From an uncultured Oscillospiraceae bacterium (GTDB taxonomy: Bacteria > Bacillota > Clostridia > Oscillospirales > Acutalibacteraceae): a DNA stretch of 5,971 nucleotides. The stretch covers positions 1 to 5,971 of the forward strand of contig UQVI01000111.1 of assembly GCA_900544515.1 (NCBI GenBank), given 5' to 3'. The first letter of the stretch is position 1, and each line of letters opens with the position of its first letter. The position numbers and the translations under genes were made by a program. Of this stretch, positions 1-5,924 are shown one piece after another. The notes under the pieces were generated by a model. It made no database searches. It had not been told where the DNA came from and saw nothing but the letters and a program-made list of their open reading frames with translations.

Positions 1-53
1 GCATACGATATTCGCCTTAGTCTCGTGGGCTCGGAGATGTGTATAAGAGACAG
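1..53 (+). other. Nextera/Tn5 library adapter (non-native)
   Basis: This stretch is synthetic. Bases 1-11 resemble the end of the Illumina P7 oligo with one mismatch (T for expected G at base 9). Bases 12-19 (TCGCCTTA) match the reverse complement of the Nextera N701 index as I recall it. Bases 20-34 (GTCTCGTGGGCTCGG) are the read-2 adapter arm, and 35-53 (AGATGTGTATAAGAGACAG) are the 19-bp Tn5 mosaic end. Native sequence begins at base 54, so no promoter or ribosome binding site for the first gene can be seen. Confidence 0.97.
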
Positions 54-55
54 AT

Positions 56-2452
56 ATGAAAAGAATATCTGCTTTTTTAACTGCTCTTATTTTAATGTTA
101 ACTATATTTGTTTTCCCTGCTCAGGCAGAGGAGAGTAATAAGGTGCTCAATATTTCTGCAAAGGACAGCTCAAAGGATATATCGGATAAGCTGTATGGTC
201 TGTTTATTGAAGACATTTCATATGCCTGTGACGGCGGACTTGTATCCAATCTTGTCAACAATGATTCCTTTGAATATGAATTTAACAGGACAACCGGCTG
301 GAAATTTGATAACCTTGATGTTTCAACGGATGATACGTCAGCACCGCTTAATATCAATAACCCTACATATGCAACGATCCGAGTTGAGGGCAAGGGCAGT
401 GTAACCAATCTTGGTTTTACCGAAATGTATGATTACAAGACATACGACAGGAATGAGAAAAAAGCAAGCACACCTGATATGGGTTTTAAGGAAAATGCGG
501 AATATGATTTTTCCTGCTATATAAATAATAAGGATTTTGAGGGCACTGTTTCAGTTTATCTTGATTCTGAAAAAAACAGGTCCAATATTACAGAGCTGGA
601 TATTTCAAAAAGCGGTAACATCTGGAATAAGCTTTCAACAACCCTTACTTCTGTTGCACAGGAGGACGGAGGACTTACCATAGAATTTAACGGCAAGGGT
701 ACAATCTGCCTTGACTTTGTAACACTTGTTCCGAAGGACAGTCACGGATACGGTACAGATGAGTGGAAATATACCACACTGCGTTCAGACCTTTACACTG
801 CACTGGAGCAGATGAATCCGTCCTTTATCCGTTTTCCGGGCGGCTGCCTTGCTGAGGGTGACAGCCTTGCAAATCTTTACAGCTGGAAAGAGACTATAGG
901 GCCTCTTGAGGAGCGTGTTCAGTTTTATAATCTCTGGAGAGATGATCAGGGCAGAGATTACATAAACACGATGGCGATGGGTTATCACGAGTATTTTCAG
1001 CTCTGCAGTGATCTTAAGGCAGAGGCTCTTCCTATTTTAAATGTGGGTCTTACCTGTCAGGCAAGAGCAGGCTATGATGATCACGTTCTGGCTCTTAAAA
1101 AGAATACGATGTCTGATTCCGAGTGGGAGACGTATCTGACGGAAACAAGAAATATTGACCTTGAAAATACGCAGGAAAGAGAAGATTTTACAAATTATAT
1201 TGACGGTCTGAATATCAAAACCGATGCGGATTTTGAAAAATATCTTGATACCATTGCGCTTCGTCCGGGTACGAAGGAGTGGAACGCCTATGTTCAGGAT
1301 ATTCTTGATTTAATCGAATATGCAAACGGTGATGCAACCACAACCTACTGGGGTGCAATCCGCGCAGCCAACGGCAGTGCCAAGCCGTTCAATATTAAAT
1401 ATATCGGTCTCGGCAACGAGAACTGGGGCAGCATTTACGAAAGAAATTTCAGAGCACTTTACAAGGAAGTGAAGAAGGCTTATCCTGAAATTACAGTTAT
1501 TTCATCATCCGGCACATATCTTGAGGGTGAGGCTTATGATGAAAACTGGAGTTGGATTAACAAGGATTTCCGTGATACTGTAGTTGATGAGCATTACTAC
1601 ACCTATGACGGATATCTCTTTGACCATAATAACAGATATGATCATTTCGACCGTGACGGTGCACACGTATTTATCGGCGAGTATGCAGTTACACCTGCTG
1701 GTGTGGGCACGCTGCTTACCAAGTCAAATATGTTCGGTGCAGTTGAAGAGGCAAGCTATCTGACAGGTGTTGAGCGTAACGGCGATGTGGTTGAAATGGC
1801 ATCCTATGCACCGACCTTTGCAAAGGTAAATGCACAGAGCTGGAATGTCAACCTGATTTGGTTTGATTCTCAGGAGGTTGTGCTTACTCCGAATTATTAC
1901 GTTCAGATGCTTTATGCAAATAACTACGGCACAAAATATCTTGCGTCCACATTTGCAAACGGAGAAACTGTTCAGGACGGTATTTATGAGTCTGTAACTG
2001 TGGACGAGAACGCACAGACCTTGTATGTTAAACTGGTAAATACTACAGGTAAGGCACAGAGTGTGGATGTGAACCTGTCAGGTTTCGGCGATATCAACCG
2101 TGTATCTGCTCAGTCCATTGAGGGCAGCTATAAATCCGCCTGCAATGAGATTGGCAAGAATACCACATATCCTGTTGAAAAGGATTATAAGGCTGATGAA
2201 AAAGTAAGTGTTGAAATGGGGAAATATGATGTTGCTGTTCTACGTATTGCCTACGGAAATAACGACGGAGCATCATTATATACTTTACCGAATTTTATAA
2301 ATACAATGACACAGGATACAACGAGGTATCTGCCTGATGTAATTAAAATCGGTGCGCCTTGCGGTGCAGCAGGTGCAGTGGTTATTATAGGTATGGTTGT
2401 AGCAATTGCTGTAACATTAAAAAAGAAAAAGTCAAAGAAGAATGAAAAATGA
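56..2452 (+). CDS. Exported, membrane-anchored GH51 alpha-L-arabinofuranosidase
   Basis: Predicted to release terminal alpha-L-arabinofuranose from arabinan or arabinoxylan side chains outside the cell, by the retaining GH51 mechanism. The 798-residue product has a signal peptide (residues 1-24, cleavage after AQA), the GH51-type first strand LYGLFIEDISYACDGGL (46-62), a CBM4/9-like beta-sandwich (about 78-226), a TIM barrel with FIRFPGGC (257-264), likely acid/base E455 in GLGNENWG, likely nucleophile E542 in FIGEYAV, a C-terminal beta domain (about 570-745), and a transmembrane helix (766-788) followed by KKKKSKK. There is no LPxTG motif, so anchoring is by the helix. The 87-residue gap between the two Glu and the WKETIGPLEER motif fit the plant-like GH51 branch, not the ~500-residue intracellular AbfA type. 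Residues about 344-411 look like an acidic insertion. The ATG lies two bases after adapter; the signal peptide makes it a plausible true start, but upstream sequence is missing. It overlaps gene 2 by ATGA. Confidence 0.9.
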   Translation: MKRISAFLTALILMLTIFVFPAQAEESNKVLNISAKDSSKDISDKLYGLFIEDISYACDGGLVSNLVNNDSFEYEFNRTTGWKFDNLDVSTDDTSAPLNINNPTYATIRVEGKGSVTNLGFTEMYDYKTYDRNEKKASTPDMGFKENAEYDFSCYINNKDFEGTVSVYLDSEKNRSNITELDISKSGNIWNKLSTTLTSVAQEDGGLTIEFNGKGTICLDFVTLVPKDSHGYGTDEWKYTTLRSDLYTALEQMNPSFIRFPGGCLAEGDSLANLYSWKETIGPLEERVQFYNLWRDDQGRDYINTMAMGYHEYFQLCSDLKAEALPILNVGLTCQARAGYDDHVLALKKNTMSDSEWETYLTETRNIDLENTQEREDFTNYIDGLNIKTDADFEKYLDTIALRPGTKEWNAYVQDILDLIEYANGDATTTYWGAIRAANGSAKPFNIKYIGLGNENWGSIYERNFRALYKEVKKAYPEITVISSSGTYLEGEAYDENWSWINKDFRDTVVDEHYYTYDGYLFDHNNRYDHFDRDGAHVFIGEYAVTPAGVGTLLTKSNMFGAVEEASYLTGVERNGDVVEMASYAPTFAKVNAQSWNVNLIWFDSQEVVLTPNYYVQMLYANNYGTKYLASTFANGETVQDGIYESVTVDENAQTLYVKLVNTTGKAQSVDVNLSGFGDINRVSAQSIEGSYKSACNEIGKNTTYPVEKDYKADEKVSVEMGKYDVAVLRIAYGNNDGASLYTLPNFINTMTQDTTRYLPDVIKIGAPCGAAGAVVIIGMVVAIAVTLKKKKSKKNEK

Positions 2453-3417
2453 ACATAACCTTTTATTCAAATGTAACAACTGAGGAAGCGCTTTTTAAAA
2501 ATATTCCTGACCTTAAGGCGCATAATGTTAAGGTTATAAAACTGAGTGATAGGGAACATTTATTGAATGATGCAGAGAATACAGAGCTTCTTTTCCTTGA
2601 TGCTATGGGAAAAGCTGACCGTGAGCTTATTGACCATATGACCCGGCTTAAGCTCATTCATTCTGAGGGCGTAGGCTATCAGGGTGTTGATGTGGAATAT
2701 GCTACAGAGAAGGGTATTATTGTCTGTAACAATAAGGGTGTAAATGATACTGCCGTTGCTGAGGATACACTGCTTTTAATGCTTTCCTGTTTAAAGCAGA
2801 TTATCACAGGGCATCAGTCTGTATACGACGGAAGACAGATTGAGGTAAAAAAGGCTTCCTTTGGTGTGATAAGAGAGCTCAGCCAGTGCACAGTGGGATT
2901 AATCGGATTCGGCGATATTGCCAGAGCAACAGCTAAATTCTGTAATGCCTTAGGTGCCAGAGTGATTTATACCAACCGAACAAGGTATCAGGAACTTGAG
3001 GAGGAGTATGATGTTGCATACTGTTCTATGGATGAACTTCTTAAGCAGTCTGATTTTGTATCTCTTCACGTTGCCGTAACAGAGGATACGAGGGAAATGG
3101 TTGATTCTGAGTTCCTCTCAAAAATGCGGGATGATGCCTTTTTAATCAACACCTCACGCGGTGACCTGGTAAATAATGTGGCCTTGCTGAATGCTCTGCT
3201 TAATAACGAAATTGCAGGCGCAGGACTTGATGTAATATCACCTGAGCCTGTTGAAAGGGATAATATTCTCCTGGATGAAAGAGTAAGGGATAAGCTGATA
3301 TTAACACCGCATATTGCCGGAATAACGAATCTTACTGTTAAAAGAATTTACAGAAATATATGGGAAAATATAACAAGATATATAGACGGCCAACCGTTAA
3401 GGAATAGGGTGAACTGA
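2449..3417 (+). CDS. D-isomer-specific 2-hydroxyacid dehydrogenase
   Basis: A cytoplasmic NAD(P)-dependent oxidoreductase interconverting a 2-oxoacid and a D-2-hydroxyacid; the substrate cannot be read from sequence. The 322 residues are full length for the family, with a split catalytic domain (about 1-100 and 290-322) around a Rossmann domain (about 100-289). The dinucleotide motif is GLIGFGDIA (150-158). The catalytic triad is complete: R237 in NTSRGDLVN, E266 in DVISPEP, H288 in TPHIAG, with spacing close to that of E. coli SerA (29 and 22 residues against 29 and 23). After the second Rossmann strand, where NAD-specific members usually have Asp, the sequence is YTNRTR (174-179), which suggests NADP(H) use. 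No C-terminal ACT domain is present, so it is not a long-form phosphoglycerate dehydrogenase. Its start codon overlaps the stop of the arabinofuranosidase gene (ATGA), implying translational coupling; only a weak purine-rich tract (AAAGAAG) precedes it. Glyoxylate/hydroxypyruvate reductase is one alternative among many. Confidence 0.88.
   Translation: MNITFYSNVTTEEALFKNIPDLKAHNVKVIKLSDREHLLNDAENTELLFLDAMGKADRELIDHMTRLKLIHSEGVGYQGVDVEYATEKGIIVCNNKGVNDTAVAEDTLLLMLSCLKQIITGHQSVYDGRQIEVKKASFGVIRELSQCTVGLIGFGDIARATAKFCNALGARVIYTNRTRYQELEEEYDVAYCSMDELLKQSDFVSLHVAVTEDTREMVDSEFLSKMRDDAFLINTSRGDLVNNVALLNALLNNEIAGAGLDVISPEPVERDNILLDERVRDKLILTPHIAGITNLTVKRIYRNIWENITRYIDGQPLRNRVN
3406..3412 (+). promoter_or_regulatory. 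Ribosome binding site for the EEP lipoprotein gene
   Basis: AGGGTGA lies 6 bases before the ATG at 3419, inside the last codons of the dehydrogenase gene. It is a near match to the anti-Shine-Dalgarno complement AGGAGGTGA with good spacing, and supports the 3419 start and expression as part of the operon. Confidence 0.5.
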
Positions 3418-3418
3418 T

Positions 3419-4300
3419 ATGAAAAAACTATTGTGTATATTAATTTCTGTTGTTATGATGATTACAATATTTTCCGGTTGCTCAAAGACAGCCGAATTTA
3501 CTTTTTGTCCCGATATAAAAACAGGAGATATTTCAATTGTCTCTTTTAACTGCGCAGCCCCCTGGGGTAGTTTTATGAAGGGTACAGCAAGCAGTGAAAG
3601 AGTAAAACGCTTTGCGGCTTATATGAATGCGGTTAAACCGGATTCAATCGGTACACAGGAAATGAATTCCGATTGGATGAATAAGCTCACTGATTTAATG
3701 CCGGAATATGATAGCTATGGTGTAAAACGCGGCGGCGATGATAGTGAAAAGAAGAGCGAAATGAATTCAATTTTTTGGCTTAAAGATAAATATGAGTGCA
3801 TTGTGCAGGATACCTTCTGGCTTTCCGAAACACCTGACACTGAAAGCAAGTACGAGGGCGCAGGCTGTTACAGAATATGCTCCTATGTAATGCTCAGAAA
3901 TAAGGAAACAGGTGAGTGCTATCTCCATATGAATACGCACCTTGATAATGCCAGCGACGAGGCAAGAGTTTTCGGAGCACAGGTTATCAGAGATAAAATC
4001 AATGAAATTAAATTAACCTCATCCCAGCGTGATTTTAAGATTGTGTTAACAGGTGATTTTAATGATATTGAAAGCGGAAACCCTGTTCAGACAATAAGCG
4101 GAGTTTTGACAAGCTGTTCGAAAGTAGCACCGCAGAATAAGCAGTGCACCTATACCGATTGGGGCAAGCTTGAAAATGACGGCGAGCCTATTGATTTTAT
4201 CTTTACGGATGCAACACCGGTTGACTATCTCATTTTAAATGATACCGCAAATGGTTATGTATCAGACCATTACGGTGTTTACGCAACAATTAGTTTTTAA
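3419..4300 (+). CDS. Lipoprotein, endonuclease/exonuclease/phosphatase family hydrolase
   Basis: A probable metal-dependent phosphoesterase tethered to the outer face of the membrane. The 293-residue product starts with a lipoprotein signal (KK, hydrophobic core, then IFSGC; lipidated Cys at 21). The EEP (DNase I-like) fold is seen from about residue 36 to the end, with its motifs in order: VSFNCA (N44), GTQEM (E81, metal ligand), MNTHLDN (H174), TGDFND (D213, N215), IDFIF (D259) and SDHYG (D283, H284, catalytic His). All key residues of the family are present, so it should be active. Family members cleave nucleic acids, sphingomyelin, inositol phosphates or other phosphodiesters; the sequence does not say which. 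It resembles the broad group of secreted bacterial 'metal-dependent hydrolase' EEP proteins (the ElsH/COG3568 type, from memory). One base separates it from the dehydrogenase stop, so it is co-transcribed with genes 1 and 2. A phosphoester substrate on a glycan or cell-surface polymer would fit the neighbours, but that is inference. Confidence 0.86.
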   Translation: MKKLLCILISVVMMITIFSGCSKTAEFTFCPDIKTGDISIVSFNCAAPWGSFMKGTASSERVKRFAAYMNAVKPDSIGTQEMNSDWMNKLTDLMPEYDSYGVKRGGDDSEKKSEMNSIFWLKDKYECIVQDTFWLSETPDTESKYEGAGCYRICSYVMLRNKETGECYLHMNTHLDNASDEARVFGAQVIRDKINEIKLTSSQRDFKIVLTGDFNDIESGNPVQTISGVLTSCSKVAPQNKQCTYTDWGKLENDGEPIDFIFTDATPVDYLILNDTANGYVSDHYGVYATISF

Positions 4301-4313
4301 AGTAATTAAGCAG

Positions 4314-4319
4314 TATAAT
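4314..4319 (+). promoter_or_regulatory. Candidate sigma-A -10 box upstream of the membrane-protein gene
   Basis: A perfect TATAAT sits in the 58-base gap after the EEP gene, 39 bases before the ATG at 4359. The -35 region is poor: TAGTTT at a 17-base spacing is the best I find. There is no TGn extension and no evident terminator between the EEP gene and this site, so the downstream gene may have its own promoter, read-through from the operon, or both. Confidence 0.4.
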
Positions 4320-4347
4320 AGAGTTTAAATAATCAGGTTGAATTTTC

Positions 4348-4353
4348 AGGGAG
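4348..4353 (+). promoter_or_regulatory. Ribosome binding site that sets the start of the membrane-protein gene
   Basis: AGGGAG lies 5 bases before ATG 4359. It favours that ATG over the in-frame TTG at 4338, which has no purine-rich tract at a useful distance and would place this site inside the coding region. Confidence 0.6.
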
Positions 4354-4358
4354 TATCA

Positions 4359-5120
4359 ATGGCCAAACAGAAGAAAAGGAAAAAACAGCCAAAGAATAAA
4401 ATTTCGAATTATGAGCATCAAAAATTTTACTGCTTAATTATAGTTCCATATATTTTCATATTATTGATATGTATGAATTATGAGCAGGTATGCTATTTTT
4501 GTGCAAAGGCATTTTCAGAATCAAATCATTTTTTATATCAATCAAAAACATCTTTTTTTTTAATAGCGTTTTTTGTTTTATTATTCATTCTGATGATTGT
4601 TTTGGGTGTGTTTATTGATAATGCACAAAAATTGGAGCTTGGTTTCAAAGACTATTTTTCGATGAAAAATATCAAAGCAAATAAGCAAATAAAAAAAGTT
4701 GTGATTCAATCCGTCATTATTCTTTTACTTTGTGCATTATCTTTTTGCTTGGGAAGTCAGTCAAAATATGTTGCAGAGAATAATGCTGTTATTTTATATA
4801 GTTTATTTCAGGAAGACCAAGAATATATAAATTATGATGATGTTGTATCAGTAGAAGTTAAGGCGGAATATCACAGCGGCATTCATACTGCACACTCTCA
4901 TTCATCAGGAAGATACAGGCTCATTGTCATTTTAAATACAGATACAACACGGTTTGAAGCAGATGAATATGATTTCGGAAATGATTATTCAAAAATTATG
5001 GGATTTTTAGATACTTTTGATTCAGGTATAGTTACTGCTGATAAAGAAAGTATAATAGAAATGCAATCATATAATAACAGTGAAAAGGTGATTCTTGATT
5101 CGATTATGAATAGGTATTAA
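4359..5120 (+). CDS. Unrecognised protein with three membrane segments and a C-terminal domain
   Basis: I do not recognise a named family. From ATG 4359 the product is 253 residues. It opens with a very basic tail (AKQKKRKKQPKNK, 2-14), followed by likely membrane helices at about 23-39, 65-86 and 114-132 and a soluble C-terminal domain (about 137-253). The positive-inside rule (basic N-terminus; Lys-rich 91-113 loop) puts the N-terminus inside and the C-terminal domain outside. That domain has a beta-rich pattern, ILYSLFQEDQEYINYDDVVSVEV then RYRLIVILNTDTTRFEADEYDF, loosely like bacterial PH-like (YdbT-type) domains of membrane proteins; this likeness is weak. A His-rich turn (H172, H176, H179, H181 in HSGIHTAHSH) could bind metal. 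The gene is clearly more AT-rich than genes 1-3, with many TTA/ATA/AAA codons and a T9 run (4553-4561), which suggests a different origin or low expression. It follows the operon in the same direction and ends before a strong terminator. Confidence 0.75.
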   Translation: MAKQKKRKKQPKNKISNYEHQKFYCLIIVPYIFILLICMNYEQVCYFCAKAFSESNHFLYQSKTSFFLIAFFVLLFILMIVLGVFIDNAQKLELGFKDYFSMKNIKANKQIKKVVIQSVIILLLCALSFCLGSQSKYVAENNAVILYSLFQEDQEYINYDDVVSVEVKAEYHSGIHTAHSHSSGRYRLIVILNTDTTRFEADEYDFGNDYSKIMGFLDTFDSGIVTADKESIIEMQSYNNSEKVILDSIMNRY

Positions 5121-5153
5121 TCGCTTAGAGCAAATTATAATTCTTATAAAACA

Positions 5154-5207
5154 AACCCACTATGATATTTTTACTTTGCAAGTATCATAGTGGGTTATAA
5201 ATTTTTT
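5154..5207. terminator. Bidirectional intrinsic terminator between convergent genes
   Basis: A 14-bp perfect inverted repeat, AACCCACTATGATA (5154-5167) and TATCATAGTGGGTT (5183-5196), encloses a 15-base loop that can shrink to about 9 through one G-U and two A-U pairs. On the plus strand it is followed by ATAAATTTTTT (T6 at 5202-5207); on the minus strand by TGTTTTATAA. It sits 33 bases after the stop of the membrane-protein gene and 22 bases beyond the stop of the minus-strand gene, so it can serve both. Confidence 0.85.
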
Positions 5208-5229
5208 GGAATAATATTATCGTTTTTGT

Positions 5230-5924
5230 TTATGATAATGGATCACCTGTATAACTGTCAACTAAATTTCCGTCAGCATCCCAGCTGACTAAAATATGAC
5301 TGTAATATTCATTGCCGTTACTGTCTGACTCTTTTAGAGACTCATCGTTTCTATATTCTAAATCGTAATAATTTTCATAATATACAAGGTATCCGTCAGT
5401 ATCAAAATAAATACAGTAAAGCGGATACTTATTTCCTTTACTATCGATATAATCACCGTTATAAGGATCGTATTTATAATAATCCCCAGATCTGTCATAG
5501 TACAAAACATCATTTGGGTCTGCATAGGAATTTCCGTATAAATCGTAATATGTTTCTACTCCGTCCACATAATATGCGTAATGAGTCATTGGGAATTCCT
5601 CTTTTAACCCTATTTTTCCCGCTGTTATTGAACCATTTGAAGAAATGGTAATGGCCATTACAGCGATGAAGGATATGACAGCTATTACAAAAGAGATGAC
5701 TGCCACCTTTGACCATTTTCTGCTGTTCCTGATTGTTTCTTCATCCTTATGAATTTCATGTAAGCTGTATTCAACACATTTACATGCAGGACATAGAAAT
5801 GTATCTTCATCATAAATGGTTGCGCAGTTCATACATTTTTTTGATACGGAAGATTCCAGAGTTTTCTTTTTAGCGAAGTAAATGAGTGGACAAATCAATG
5901 GAAAAAAAACAGTTAATACAATCC
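5230..5924 (-). CDS. Zinc-ribbon membrane protein with Tyr/Asp-rich tail, N-terminus cut off
   Basis: No named family recognised. The frame stays open from the TAA at 5230-5232 to the adapter junction. The first stop beyond it (5932-5934) is inside the adapter, so the real start is probably off the contig. A TTG at 5898 is in frame but has no Shine-Dalgarno and would cut through a hydrophobic stretch (IVLTVFFPLICPLIYF) that reads as a membrane helix or signal anchor. Numbered from that TTG, the protein has a zinc ribbon (C22-x2-C25, C36-x2-C39), a charged linker, a membrane helix (64-86), and a C-terminal domain (about 95-222) rich in Tyr, Asp, Asn and Gly. The tail repeats short units of the form Y-x-D-x-x-G-x-x-Y (for example YYDRSGDYYKYD, IYFDTDGYLVYY, SWDADGNLVDSY), suggesting consecutive beta-hairpins. 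The zinc ribbon most likely faces the cytoplasm and the tail the outside. The role is unknown; a surface-exposed binding or sensing protein is possible but unproven. Confidence 0.75.

Noticed and set aside
1..53. Tn5/IS50-like mobile element, from the 19-bp mosaic ends at both contig termini
   Set aside because: The sequence next to each mosaic end is the Nextera read-2 arm plus a barcode, no transposase gene is present, and the arrangement is exactly that of untrimmed library reads.
121..408. Antisense open frame inside the arabinofuranosidase gene (others at 785-988, 2094-2276, 2463-2657)
   Set aside because: Composition, lack of ribosome sites and full overlap with clear coding sequence mark these as mirror frames of real genes.
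2350..2449. LPxTG sortase anchor at the end of the arabinofuranosidase
   Set aside because: The only LP dipeptides nearby are LPNFI and LPDVI, neither of which fits LPxTG; the hydrophobic helix with a Lys-rich tail explains anchoring by itself.
2449..3417. Phosphoglycerate dehydrogenase (serA)
   Set aside because: The catalytic triad fits the superfamily, but the protein lacks an ACT domain, the cofactor loop differs, and no serine-pathway genes are nearby, so a specific symbol is not justified.
4301..4358. Terminator or riboswitch between the EEP gene and the membrane-protein gene
   Set aside because: I find no stable hairpin or conserved aptamer-like element in these 58 AT-rich bases; only a TATAAT box and a ribosome site are supported.
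5896..5898. TTG start codon of the minus-strand gene
   Set aside because: No ribosome binding site lies upstream, the frame stays open to the contig end, and this start would split an apparent membrane helix.
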